Assembly (NCBI GenBank): GCA_947623775.1
Contig: CANQHL010000024.1
Span: 1 to 17,365 of the forward strand
Direction of reading: 5' to 3'
Length of the DNA stretch: 17,365 bases
Origin: an uncultured Clostridia bacterium
GTDB lineage: Bacteria > Bacillota > Clostridia > Christensenellales > UBA1242
The notes under the pieces were generated by a model. The model searched no databases and was not told the origin of the DNA. It worked only from the letters and a program-made list of their open reading frames with translations. This document shows positions 1 to 7,419 of this stretch, piece after piece; the first letter of the stretch is position 1, and each line of letters starts with the position of its first letter. The position numbers and the translations under genes are program-made.

Positions 1-140
1 TTCTTAATCTAACAAACCTATGATAACATTACAAAAAATGTACTCAAAATGAATAAAATTACGCTTTATTCACCTTTTGCAGCAATATTTATCTCCATTT
101 TGAATTATTTCAGTAACCTTTACAACTGCGATTTTTTACT
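1..140. other. Non-coding stretch downstream of the first acetyltransferase gene
   Basis: This AT-rich stretch follows the stop codon of the minus-strand acetyltransferase. I see no convincing gene, terminator hairpin or promoter in it. A 20-codon open stretch on the minus strand (ending near position 76) lacks a usable start codon, so I do not call it. The window edge limits interpretation. Confidence 0.4.
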
Positions 141-626
141 TTAATTTTTAAGTTTGATTTCAAATTCTATTTCATCTCGAATAGGTATGCCATTGTCTGC
201 AACAAGCGGAATTTGCGGTTTTAGTTTCCGTGAATCTTTAATTGCATCAACATGAACCTTTGCAATTGAAAATCCTTTCTTTTGATAAAAAGCAAATCCC
301 CGTATATTATCGTTTGTTGTTATAAGAAACAACCTTTTGCATTCATTTTTTATGGCAAAGTCTTTCACAGTGTTTATTAGTGCTGTGCCAATCCCTTTGT
401 TATCAATCTCGCTGTATATGGCAACAATTTCGCATTCGTTGTTTTCAATGTGATAAAGCACGAAGCCAACAACCTTTTCACGCTTCAACGCAACAAAACC
501 ATTTAGCGTTTTTGCATCATACATTTTGCCGAGAGAAACAATAGTTAACTCTCCCCATTCCTTTTCCACAAATTTATAAACTTGATTTCTATGTTTTTGT
601 TCAAGTTCTGTAATTTCAAATTTCAC
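141..626 (-). CDS. GNAT-family N-acetyltransferase
   Basis: The 161-residue protein has the usual size of a single-domain GNAT enzyme, which transfers an acetyl group from acetyl-CoA to an amine. The acetyl-CoA pyrophosphate-binding motif A is visible around residues 75-82 (DNKGIGTA, the Q/RxxGxG/A loop), after a beta strand (ECEIVAIYS). Motif B follows at about 103-120, with Asn-rich and FYQKKGF elements typical of the family. The start is GTG at 624-626. It is chosen because a strong AAGGAG ribosome binding site (632-637, minus strand) lies 5 bases upstream. The gene appears monocistronic, with its own promoter at 658-687. The substrate cannot be inferred; GNATs of this size acetylate anything from antibiotics to protein N-termini. 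Confidence 0.88.
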   Translation of the reverse strand: MKFEITELEQKHRNQVYKFVEKEWGELTIVSLGKMYDAKTLNGFVALKREKVVGFVLYHIENNECEIVAIYSEIDNKGIGTALINTVKDFAIKNECKRLFLITTNDNIRGFAFYQKKGFSIAKVHVDAIKDSRKLKPQIPLVADNGIPIRDEIEFEIKLKN

Positions 627-657
627 AACAACTCCTTACATCTTTAAAGTCGCAATT

Positions 658-687
658 ATTATAGCGTAATTATAACATTAAAATCAA
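658..687 (-). promoter_or_regulatory. Promoter of the first acetyltransferase gene
   Basis: Read on the minus strand, a perfect TATAAT -10 box lies at 658-663 and a TTGATT -35 box at 682-687, with an 18-base spacer. The predicted start of transcription is about 20 bases upstream of the ribosome binding site at 632-637. Confidence 0.6.
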
Positions 688-798
688 AATTTTACAAACA
701 AATCTTTAAAGTCAAGATTATTGCTTTTACCATTAACAACAAAAAATTGCCACAAAAAATTTGTTTTATTTTTTGCACGGAATTTATTTTGCAAAAGA

Positions 799-842
799 TT
801 GGTTTTATTCAACATTTATGCTATAATTGCATTTGTAAGGAG
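799..842 (+). promoter_or_regulatory. Promoter followed by an AAGGAG site with no start codon in range
   Basis: A TTGGTT -35 box (799-804), a 17-base spacer and a TATAAT -10 box (822-827) with an extended TGC make a good promoter. A strong Shine-Dalgarno sequence, AAGGAG, sits at 837-842. No ATG, GTG or TTG follows at a usable distance. The arrangement resembles the leader of the divergent acetyltransferase gene, where TGTAAGGAG does precede a start. The promoter probably drives the acetyltransferase starting at 1023, leaving a leader of about 190 bases. Confidence 0.5.
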
Positions 843-1022
843 CCTATATAAAACAATTAATTTACGTGACCGGCAATGAGTATAAAACACATGATGTTAA
901 ACAATTATAACTACTTTCACGCTTGCAACTGCTTAATGAAACAAAACAATAATTCTGAGACTGTTCAAAATTTCTCCCGTCTGAGTGCGGGAAATACAAT
1001 GTTTTTAAAAAAGGGAAAAAAT

Positions 1023-1550
1023 ATGTTGGAAACTGAAAGACTTATTTTAAGAGAAATAAAACAAACTGATATTGAAGATTTCTATGAAATTTTCTCAACT
1101 GATGAGGTTGGACGATTTATAAATAAAATGTCACATGCCGATGTTGAAAGGTACTTTGAAAAGAAAAAACAAAAGCCGAAAAATCCATTTAGTTTTGCGG
1201 TGGTTTTAAAGGAAAACAATAAAATGATTGGCACGTGTGGTGTCAAACTTAATACAGAAACAAATGTAGGCACGTTGTCTTATGTTTTTAATCCTAAATT
1301 TTGGAATAAGGGTTTTTGCACAGAAGCGTGCAAGGCTGTAATTAAATTTTGTTTTGAGTTTGGAAAAATGGACGAAATTCAAGCGGACTGCTTTGACGAC
1401 AACCTTTCTTCAATCCATATTTTACAAGACAAATTGCATATGCACAATGTAAGCGGCAAGCAAAGATGGGAAATGAATAATTACACCAAAAAAATCACCG
1501 CATTCAAGTTTTTTGCCATAACCAAACAAGAATTTTTTGAGAATTATTAA
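1023..1550 (+). CDS. GNAT-family N-acetyltransferase, RimJ/RimL-like
   Basis: From the ATG at 1023 this is a 175-residue protein that opens with MLETERLILREI, the hallmark N-terminus of RimJ/RimL-type GNATs (the Acetyltransf_3 family), which acetylate protein N-termini or other amines using acetyl-CoA. The acetyl-CoA binding segment is around FNPKFWNKGFCTEA, and the downstream motif includes DDNLSSIHILQ, matching the usual N-x-x-S/A helix. The reading frame is open back to an ATG at 876, but the extra 49 residues match nothing in the family and are low in structure, so I choose 1023. The ribosome binding site there (AAGGGA, about 1011-1017) is only moderate. An alternative ATG at 999 is preceded by GCGGGA. 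The gene stands alone between the promoter at 799-827 and the phosphorylase promoter at 1658. Confidence 0.85.
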   Translation: MLETERLILREIKQTDIEDFYEIFSTDEVGRFINKMSHADVERYFEKKKQKPKNPFSFAVVLKENNKMIGTCGVKLNTETNVGTLSYVFNPKFWNKGFCTEACKAVIKFCFEFGKMDEIQADCFDDNLSSIHILQDKLHMHNVSGKQRWEMNNYTKKITAFKFFAITKQEFFENY

Positions 1551-1657
1551 GTTTTGCACTCCGTGGAATTTTGAGTGTCGCAGCAAAAAATTTATTTTTC
1601 ACGACTTTTCTTCCATATTTTTTGTTATAACATCCTTTTACAACTTTCCAAGAAATG

Positions 1658-1686
1658 TTGGAGTTTTTTATATTTTATGTTACAAT
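1658..1686 (+). promoter_or_regulatory. Promoter of the nucleoside phosphorylase gene
   Basis: A TTGGAG -35 box (1658-1663), a 17-base spacer and a TACAAT -10 box (1681-1686) with an extended TGT lie directly upstream of the gene. The ribosome binding site (GCGAGG, 1692-1697) begins only 6 bases after the -10 box, so the messenger leader would be extremely short. Confidence 0.6.
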
Positions 1687-1702
1687 TGTTAGCGAGGAAT
1701 TT

Positions 1703-2491
1703 ATGGATTACCCTATTTTATCAAATTTCAATGGCAAAAATGAAATTGTTTCGCCACAATCTTTCGCAGCACATGTGCCTGGCGAATTTAGAGAAATTGA
1801 AAATGTTAAGAGCAAAGGAATACACAAAGCATTTTTCATATTTTACGATAATCCGGACAACAACGATTTTTTAAACAAATTAAATGTTGTTTTCCTTTTT
1901 CATGCAGGCAGCACAACCACAAAAGTGTTTGAGTATAAAAATTCTTTAATTGCAATCTCCCCGCTTGGTGGACCAGCCGCCGCAAGTTTGATGGAAGAAT
2001 TGTCTGTTTTTGGAATTGATGAATTTGTTGCAATCGGCTCTGCCGGATGCCTTGACAATAATTTAAAGAATAAAATGGTGCTTGTCGATAAAGCAATCAG
2101 AGATGAAGGGCTTTCCTATCATTATCTTGCACCCGCCACCTATGTGGCAACCGATGCAGACTTGAACAAGCGGCTTGAAAAATTTTTGAATGATAATAAA
2201 TTTGAATATATAAAAGCAATCACTTGGAGAAATGATGCCTATTATAGAGAAACAGCAGAAAAAGTTGAAATGGCAAAAGGTTTAGGTGCGGTTGCCGTGG
2301 AAATGGAATGTGCGTCTTGGTGTGCCGTTGCAAAATATCGCGGCTTTAAATTTTCACAACTTCTATATTTCAGCGACTCTGTGCAGAACGGCGGCTGGGA
2401 AATGTATTTAAGCAAGCATGAGGGATATTACAGTGGCAAACGTGAAATCATTATTGAAGTTGTGAAGGATATGATTGACAAAAATTTATAA
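1703..2491 (+). CDS. Nucleoside phosphorylase (PNP/UDP family), uridine phosphorylase-like
   Basis: The 262-residue protein belongs to the PNP_UDP_1 family, which cleaves nucleosides with phosphate to give a free base and ribose-1-phosphate in salvage. Visible family signatures are the glycine-rich phosphate/ribose loop SPLGGPAAA (86-94), IGSAG (111-115), the substrate-binding segment DEGLSYHY (134-141), the ribose-binding VEMECAS (199-205), and the conserved Asp in FSDSV (about 225) that protonates the base. The ATG at 1703 is chosen because GAGG at 1694-1697 precedes it at good spacing. The open frame begins at 1655, inside the promoter, so the upstream ATG is unlikely. The family also includes hydrolases such as MTA/SAH nucleosidase, but the overall pattern looks closer to uridine phosphorylase. 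It is a single-gene unit. Confidence 0.85.
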   Translation: MDYPILSNFNGKNEIVSPQSFAAHVPGEFREIENVKSKGIHKAFFIFYDNPDNNDFLNKLNVVFLFHAGSTTTKVFEYKNSLIAISPLGGPAAASLMEELSVFGIDEFVAIGSAGCLDNNLKNKMVLVDKAIRDEGLSYHYLAPATYVATDADLNKRLEKFLNDNKFEYIKAITWRNDAYYRETAEKVEMAKGLGAVAVEMECASWCAVAKYRGFKFSQLLYFSDSVQNGGWEMYLSKHEGYYSGKREIIIEVVKDMIDKNL

Positions 2492-2566
2492 TCCCCTTTT
2501 TCAATTAAAATAAATTTTCACATTTTGAAAAGTTGTAAATCTGATTTTTAAATGGAGGTTTATTAG

Positions 2567-3214
2567 ATGGATTTTAGACAACTGAATGAAAATGATGCCA
2601 AAGAATTTTCTGCCCTTATTGTGGATATGTATAACCATCTTGAAAATTTGGAATGGTTTTCACCAATGCAATATGATGAAGAAAATGTGAAAGGCCTTTT
2701 AACCAACCCTCGCTTTTTTGTTTTGGGAGCGTTTGAAAACAATACATTGTGTGGCGTAAGTTCTTTTGACTTCAAGTGCGGAAAACTTATTGGACAAAGT
2801 TTTATGCCCACATATTGCTCACTTGATAACACTGTTGAAATCGGCTTTACAATGGTGCATTCACACTTTTTAGGACATGGAATTATGAAACAACTGATAA
2901 GGCAACTAGAAAAACAAGCATTGCTTTTTGACAAGCAATATATCTTTGGAAAGGTGCATGTTGACAATAAGGCAAGTTATCTTTCATTTGCTCACAGCGG
3001 TTACAATGAATTTTCACAATTTGAAAAGGCGGTAAAACAAGAGGATTTTACGCTGTTTTTATCCGCTGGATTACTTATGCCGTCAACCGCCGAAAAAGCA
3101 AAACTTTCCTTGCAAAATGCTGAAAATGATGTGCATGTCAAATACGCAATTTTAATAAAAACATTAAGGAGGCAAAATGAAAACAATAAAAGCAGGCTGC
3201 TTTTTGTTCAATAA
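2567..3214 (+). CDS. GNAT-family N-acetyltransferase
   Basis: The 215-residue protein starts with MDFRQLNENDAKEF, a typical GNAT opening. The acetyl-CoA loop is represented by VHSHFLGHGIMKQLI, preceded by the strand TVEIGFTM and followed by KVHVDNKASYLSFAHSGY, the Asn/Ser-containing helix and terminal strand of the fold. The loop reads HFLGHG rather than the canonical Q/RxxGxG/A, as is common in divergent members. The start is supported by GGAGG at 2554-2558, 8 bases upstream. The 3' end overlaps the Nudix gene by 38 bases, so the two are co-transcribed and probably translationally coupled. An acetyltransferase paired with a Nudix hydrolase fits small-molecule modification or detoxification. 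The substrate is unknown. Confidence 0.83.
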   Translation: MDFRQLNENDAKEFSALIVDMYNHLENLEWFSPMQYDEENVKGLLTNPRFFVLGAFENNTLCGVSSFDFKCGKLIGQSFMPTYCSLDNTVEIGFTMVHSHFLGHGIMKQLIRQLEKQALLFDKQYIFGKVHVDNKASYLSFAHSGYNEFSQFEKAVKQEDFTLFLSAGLLMPSTAEKAKLSLQNAENDVHVKYAILIKTLRRQNENNKSRLLFVQ

Positions 3215-3593
3215 AGAAAATGGAATGGTGGCAATAATTTATCGGGAAAAACAAAAAGATTTTTCTTTTCCAAAAGGCCATTTGGAAGAAGGCGAGGACA
3301 TAAAAACTTGCGCTTTGCGTGAAACGGCTGAAGAAACAAAACGTAACGGCGAAATCATTGAAGAATTTCCCCCTTATATAGAAAATTACACCACACCAAG
3401 CGGAGAAGATTGTGTTTGCTATATGTTTATTGCCATAGACAAGGGAAAAAGTGACAACAAAAGCACGGACACACATGAGGTGCACTGGGTGCCTTTTGAT
3501 GAGGTTGAAGAAAATTTATCTTATCCAAGCCTTAAAACCGCATGGAACAGCGTGAAAGGATATATATTGCAAATTTTAGAAAACAAAAATTAA
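3177..3593 (+). CDS. Nudix hydrolase, Ap4A hydrolase-like
   Basis: This 138-residue single-domain Nudix protein hydrolyses a nucleoside diphosphate linked to another moiety, with Mg2+. The Nudix box is clear at residues 34-56: Gly34, Glu40, then RETAEE at 48-53. The terminal Gly of the consensus (REUxEExGU) is replaced by Lys55, a minor degeneracy. The FPKGHLEEGE segment leading into the box is typical of the bis(5'-nucleosyl)-tetraphosphatase subgroup, which removes alarmone-type dinucleotides; that assignment is inference. ATG at 3177 is preceded by a very strong AAGGAGG (3166-3172), located inside the preceding acetyltransferase gene. A bidirectional terminator starts at the stop codon. 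Confidence 0.9.
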   Translation: MKTIKAGCFLFNKENGMVAIIYREKQKDFSFPKGHLEEGEDIKTCALRETAEETKRNGEIIEEFPPYIENYTTPSGEDCVCYMFIAIDKGKSDNKSTDTHEVHWVPFDEVEENLSYPSLKTAWNSVKGYILQILENKN

Positions 3594-3620
3594 AAAAGTG
3601 GGCAAATGTGTCCACTTTTT
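3593..3620. terminator. Bidirectional rho-independent terminator
   Basis: A 9-bp stem (3593-3601 paired with 3612-3620) has GTGG/CCAC at its core and A/T tracts at its foot, extended by two further closing pairs inside. The T-tract on either strand serves the Nudix gene (plus) and the alpha/beta hydrolase gene (minus). It overlaps the start of the hydrolase stop codon at 3619-3621. Confidence 0.85.
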
Positions 3621-4458
3621 ATTTGACAAAATCAATGATTGCCTGAGCAAGTTCATGATGATGTTCTCTGTAAACATGGCCGGTGTTTTCAACGACAACC
3701 ATCTTGTTGTTTGCATTTTTATTGCTGTTTTCCAGAATAATTTGCAAATGATTTTTTGCATTCCTTTTAGCAAAGCCATCATTTTGCCCCATAACAAACA
3801 GCCCGTCAATTTTTATGCTTTTCAATTGGTTGAAATGTTTTTTATCACTATACACCGGCAAATTTTTGTGATGAGGATTGCCAAGAAAATCCAAATAACT
3901 TTCCGTTGTGAAAAAATTGTTATCGTCAAACAAAATGGGGATAATGTCCGCTTGCCCTGGGCACTTTTGCGAAATATATTTGTTATATTCTTCTATTGAT
4001 TTTTCTTCGCTTTCAGTATGCCATTCCGTATCAGTCGGCGAAATCAAAATGAATTTATCCACATCTTTGCTGTTTGTTTTATAAAGATAATATACAACCT
4101 TGTTGCAGCCATAACTGTGTCCACCAAGAACAATGTTTTTATATCCCTGCGCCTTGGCAAAATCAACATATGCCTGTAAATCTTCAATGCAATTGTCAAA
4201 CATTTCAAATGTTAAACCACTGCGACGCTTTTCTTTTGACGGAAAATCTATCATTAAAAATGAACCGGAATTGTGAGCATAGACAAATGAAATGCCCTGT
4301 TGCTCCAATTCCTCACCGACAGTACGCAAAAACGCATTTTCAAATATACTTCCGCCCGAGCCGTTTGTGACTATAACAATTGTATCTCTGAAATTTTCGC
4401 CGTACCAGCATCCATATAAGGTGTCTTGCCTAGCCGTTGTGACATCAATGATTTTCAT
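3619..4458 (-). CDS. Alpha/beta-hydrolase family protein (esterase/lipase-like)
   Basis: The 279-residue protein has the architecture of a compact, cytosolic alpha/beta hydrolase (no signal peptide). The nucleophile elbow GGHSYG places the catalytic Ser at 115. A plausible acid is Asp227 in FVMGQNDGF and the catalytic His is His261 in ENTGHVY, all in the canonical order and spacing. The early glycine-rich loop NGSGGS (32-37) probably forms the oxyanion hole. Start ATG at 4456-4458 follows AGGAG on the minus strand. The gene is alone on its strand, divergent from the methyltransferase and convergent with the Nudix gene. The substrate is not identifiable; carboxylesters are the default guess. 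Confidence 0.85.
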   Translation of the reverse strand: MKIIDVTTARQDTLYGCWYGENFRDTIVIVTNGSGGSIFENAFLRTVGEELEQQGISFVYAHNSGSFLMIDFPSKEKRRSGLTFEMFDNCIEDLQAYVDFAKAQGYKNIVLGGHSYGCNKVVYYLYKTNSKDVDKFILISPTDTEWHTESEEKSIEEYNKYISQKCPGQADIIPILFDDNNFFTTESYLDFLGNPHHKNLPVYSDKKHFNQLKSIKIDGLFVMGQNDGFAKRNAKNHLQIILENSNKNANNKMVVVENTGHVYREHHHELAQAIIDFVK

Positions 4459-4481
4459 AAAAACTCCTATCTAACAAATTT

Positions 4482-4490
4482 ATTATAGCA
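4482..4490 (-). promoter_or_regulatory. Extended -10 promoter of the alpha/beta hydrolase gene
   Basis: On the minus strand a perfect extended -10, TGC-TATAAT, lies 24 bases upstream of the start codon. I see no good -35 box at standard spacing (the best is TACAAA), which is consistent with an extended -10 promoter. Confidence 0.5.
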
Positions 4491-4557
4491 TAAAATTTTT
4501 AAGTTTGTACCATTTTTGCAGGTAAATTTTAACTTGGCAAAAAACTTGTGCGATTTA

Positions 4558-4586
4558 TTGCGTTTAAATATTTTTTATGATATAAT
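4558..4586 (+). promoter_or_regulatory. Promoter of the methyltransferase gene
   Basis: A TTGCGT -35 box (4558-4563), a 17-base spacer and a TATAAT -10 box (4581-4586) with an extended TGA precede the gene. The Shine-Dalgarno sequence GAGGTGA (4598-4604) follows 11 bases after the -10 box, giving a leader of roughly 15 bases. Confidence 0.65.
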
Positions 4587-4606
4587 AATCAGTAAGTGAG
4601 GTGAAC

Positions 4607-5287
4607 ATGGATAAAAAATATTATGAAGCATACGATGATAGATACAAGAAAATACATAGCGAGAAAAATCTCGCCTGGGCGGGATATTCACACAGCCCGA
4701 CCATTGAAGAATTGCTGAAAAAATATGGAGCCACAAAGCAATCGTCAATTTTGGAAATTGGCTGTGGTGAGGGACAGAATGCACTTTATCTTCTCTCGCA
4801 AGGCTATAACCTTATGGCAAGTGACATCTCCCCTGAGGCAATCAAATGGTGCAAAAATCATGCAAAAGAAAAAAATTTGAGTGATGAAAACTTTTTTGTT
4901 ATGGACATTTTAAACAACACTCTTGACAAAAAGTTTGATTTCATTTACTCCGTTGCCGTGCTGCATATGCTTGTGCTTCAAGAGGATCGTGATAAATTTT
5001 TGACTTTTGTAAGAGAACATCTAAACAAAGGTGGAAAAGCACTTATTGTTGTGATGGGTGATGGAGTTGAAACCAGAAAAAGTGACATATCTCAAGCGTT
5101 TGAACTTGCCGATCGATCTTTCTATGATGAAATGGTTCAAGTTGCAACAACTTCTTGTCGAATGGTGACATGGGATGAATTCCTTGCAGAATTAGACAAC
5201 GCATCACTTAAAGTTTTAAATCACTATGTAGATGAAACGATTGTCGGATTTGACAAGTCCATGGTTGCCGTAGTTGAGGCAAAATAA
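4607..5287 (+). CDS. Class I SAM-dependent methyltransferase
   Basis: The 226-residue protein carries the Rossmann-fold SAM-binding motif I, LEIGCGEGQ (49-57), and an acidic residue ending strand 2 (Asp73 in MASDIS), which normally binds the ribose hydroxyls. The strand 4 segment FDFIYSVAVLHML is typical of Methyltransf_11/25 and TehB-like enzymes acting on small molecules. The start is ATG at 4607, because GAGGTGA at 4598-4604 is its ribosome binding site; a GTG two codons upstream lies within that site. The C-terminal part has few recognisable substrate-binding features. It is followed by a long A-rich tract and a bidirectional terminator, so it appears monocistronic. Confidence 0.87.
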   Translation: MDKKYYEAYDDRYKKIHSEKNLAWAGYSHSPTIEELLKKYGATKQSSILEIGCGEGQNALYLLSQGYNLMASDISPEAIKWCKNHAKEKNLSDENFFVMDILNNTLDKKFDFIYSVAVLHMLVLQEDRDKFLTFVREHLNKGGKALIVVMGDGVETRKSDISQAFELADRSFYDEMVQVATTSCRMVTWDEFLAELDNASLKVLNHYVDETIVGFDKSMVAVVEAK

Positions 5288-5480
5288 AATAAGGAAGCGG
5301 AAAAACTCAAAATTAAAAATCCAACAAAAACCACAAAATAAAAACTTAGAATAAAACAACCAATCCGCAAATAAAAACAAATATAAACCGAAAACCAAAC
5401 ATAAATGAAAAATCACACAAAACCGCAAAATATGAAAGATGTAAAATAAAATACAAAATAATAAAGATATAAAAAATTGC
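5288..5480 (+). other. A-rich, T-poor non-coding tract downstream of the methyltransferase
   Basis: About 190 bases are dominated by A with scattered C and G and very few T on the plus strand. No frame has a convincing start, ribosome binding site or protein-like composition. It would form the A-rich 3' untranslated region of the methyltransferase messenger, ending at the hairpin at 5482-5526. Confidence 0.5.
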
Positions 5481-5481
5481 A

Positions 5482-5526
5482 AAAAAAAGAAACAGAATGA
5501 GAAAATTCATAACTGTTTCTTTTTTT
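5482..5526. terminator. Bidirectional terminator between convergent genes
   Basis: A 14-bp perfect stem (5482-5495 with 5513-5526) has a GAAACAG/CTGTTTC core and seven A/T pairs at its foot. The 17-base loop can fold further (ATGAG/TTCAT). The T-tract on both strands would stop transcription from the methyltransferase and from the sulfatase-type gene. Confidence 0.85.
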
Positions 5527-5680
5527 GTACATTTTTCACATTTTATTTTTTAACTCACCTATTCAAAATAAAATTAATTTTAATAATTATTTCTTGCCGG
5601 CTGTTTATGCGGTGAATGGCGATTTTATATTTTTATTTTATTTTTTTATTTTTTTAAATTTATCTTTTTTATTTTATTTT
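5527..5680. other. T-rich low-complexity tract downstream of the sulfatase-type gene
   Basis: From about 5620 to 5682 the plus strand is almost a pure run of T with isolated A, so the minus-strand transcript would be A-rich. Nothing here looks coding. A short GC-containing patch (about 5592-5620) interrupts it. The composition mirrors the tract on the other side of the terminator. Confidence 0.45.
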
Positions 5681-7390
5681 TTAATCGGTCATTCTCCAGC
5701 CGAAATATTTTTCTCTTGTCAATTCCCAATTTTTAAAATCTTTTGCCAAACCGTGAATGGTGTACTGATATTCCCACAAAGGACAATTGTATGTGTGCCA
5801 TGTGAAATATCTTTCTTGGTCAACACCCTCAGGTGTCTTTAAAATGCTCTCAAAACCGGTATCATTTTCAATATTTGCCTCTTCGAGAATTGTTGCCCAC
5901 AACTGTGTATGTGAAGTCTGTGCTTGAGAAGTTTTCATATCCTCTTCATCGCTAACGCCAGCAGGCTTTATGAGCATACCCGTCCTTATTGAATCTTTAA
6001 GTGCTGTTCGGTTGTATGCAGAGCCGCTGCCGTGGTCACCTGTAATTATGATTGTTGCATCATCAAATAAGTTTTCTTGTTTCAAATATGAAATATATTT
6101 ATTTATCACTTTCATATTCTTTTTAAATAGTGATACTGTTTTGCCTGCTGAATATGCACTGTGAAGTCCCTCTGTATGAATGAAATAAAATCCCTTGCCG
6201 TCAACTTTTGAAAATTTTTCATCTGTCCACTTGTCAAGAAATTTTATCATGGATTGATAGCCCTCATTTCCATTGCCGTCACTCTCTTCAACAGAACGTT
6301 TGAATGTGTCGGAATTTACGCCGCCAAGCACATCTTTTATAAAGAATGGCATTGTTCGATAAAGTCCAAGTTCAACCATTTTAAATCCCAGCATGCCGCT
6401 GTTTATAACTTTATAATCCTTGGCTTCAGTTTTGTTTTCTATGTAATCTGGTAGATAATAAGCATCATCGTATGAGTAAAATTTCTCTGAAAAAATATTT
6501 ATTTTCCATCCAGCATCATGCAGTTTTCCCATACTCTTTGCATAATCTTTGAAAGAACTATCTAAGAAATTTTTACGAGTTATTTCTTCATCTGTAATAT
6601 AAGGTCTTTCAGTCAACATATTTACAATTGCCGGATATGTGTGTCCATATCTTGAAACATGGTCTTGGAACCATGTGAAACCTTTAAAATCATCAAAAAG
6701 GTCGGGCTGTTTTTCATAGATGTATTCAAGCCATTCTTCGTCCATTTTGTCTACGCAGAAAACAAAGATGTTCCCTTCACTTCCCACTGTTGTCAAGTTT
6801 TTGTTTGTAAGCAACATGTGTTCAAAATCAGCATCTGATTTTTGTTGTCTCTCTTGATAGGACAAAAACATGTCACTATGAGAAATGCTTGCTGAAATGG
6901 GAACTATAATTTGTGTAACACACAAAATGGCTGTAAGAACCATGCCTATTGCAGACACAATGCCCTTTTTGTCCATAATGGAAGCCACCCCCATAAAGGT
7001 TGCAGGCACAGCCGCCCAGAAAATGATGTTTACAATCATCCACGCAAGTGAAACAGTGTTGCCCTCGCCATCACCTTTGAGTGCTGAAAGATGTCCATTT
7101 AGGAAATTGCTTTGAACAAACATTAAAAATGCAAACCCTAAAAACAAACCGGCAACTATCCTATATGCCTTTCTAGGTAGAAAAAACAATATCAAAAAGC
7201 AGATTGCCGTCCCCGCCCAGAAATAGCCAAAGCACACCCAGAAAAAGTTTGAAAATGAAAACACAAACTCATTGAAGTTTGCCGCATATATGTCAAATGG
7301 TGTGCTAAAGAAAAGGGTTAATGGCAATACGCTTGATATTGCAAGTGTTATAAAAATTCTCTTTAAAATTTCTTTGGTATTCTTTTTCAT
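5681..7390 (-). CDS. Membrane-bound sulfatase/alkaline phosphatase-superfamily protein, LtaS-like
   Basis: The 569-residue protein has five predicted membrane helices (about 12-30, 45-72, 77-93, 113-139 and 145-168) and then an extracytoplasmic sulfatase domain. This is the layout of lipoteichoic acid synthases and related phosphoglycerol or phosphoethanolamine transferases. Metal-site features are visible: Asp214 in FCVDKMD, the likely nucleophile Thr251 in RYGHTYPA, and GDHGSGS near 449-455, with the catalytic DHG. A HTEGLHS segment supplies another expected His. Family knowledge suggests transfer of a phospho-headgroup from a lipid onto a surface polymer or glycolipid; the actual substrate is not visible, and a hydrolase role is possible. 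The start is ATG with AGAGGAAG about 8 bases upstream. It is probably the last gene of the minus-strand surface operon, but the 201-base gap before it could hold its own promoter. Confidence 0.82.
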   Translation of the reverse strand: MKKNTKEILKRIFITLAISSVLPLTLFFSTPFDIYAANFNEFVFSFSNFFWVCFGYFWAGTAICFLILFFLPRKAYRIVAGLFLGFAFLMFVQSNFLNGHLSALKGDGEGNTVSLAWMIVNIIFWAAVPATFMGVASIMDKKGIVSAIGMVLTAILCVTQIIVPISASISHSDMFLSYQERQQKSDADFEHMLLTNKNLTTVGSEGNIFVFCVDKMDEEWLEYIYEKQPDLFDDFKGFTWFQDHVSRYGHTYPAIVNMLTERPYITDEEITRKNFLDSSFKDYAKSMGKLHDAGWKINIFSEKFYSYDDAYYLPDYIENKTEAKDYKVINSGMLGFKMVELGLYRTMPFFIKDVLGGVNSDTFKRSVEESDGNGNEGYQSMIKFLDKWTDEKFSKVDGKGFYFIHTEGLHSAYSAGKTVSLFKKNMKVINKYISYLKQENLFDDATIIITGDHGSGSAYNRTALKDSIRTGMLIKPAGVSDEEDMKTSQAQTSHTQLWATILEEANIENDTGFESILKTPEGVDQERYFTWHTYNCPLWEYQYTIHGLAKDFKNWELTREKYFGWRMTD

Positions 7391-7419
7391 CGTTCTTCCT
7401 CTTAATATGTATACGTCCC

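Noticed and set aside
876..1022. N-terminal 49-residue extension of the second acetyltransferase
   Set aside because: It does not resemble any GNAT N-terminus, has no ribosome binding site at the ATG at 876, and the family's typical MLETERLILRE start is at 1023.
1557..1577. Terminator after the second acetyltransferase (CACTC/GAGTG hairpin)
   Set aside because: The stem is only 5 bp with an 11-base loop, and no T-tract follows on the plus strand.
5216..5482. 88-residue Phe-rich frame on the minus strand across the A-rich tract
   Set aside because: Its Phe/Leu/Cys composition follows directly from the A-rich DNA on the other strand; there is no ribosome binding site and it overlaps the methyltransferase.
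5525..5842. 105-residue Phe-rich frame on the plus strand
   Set aside because: It reads the T-rich tract and the antisense of the sulfatase-type gene, with no start signals.
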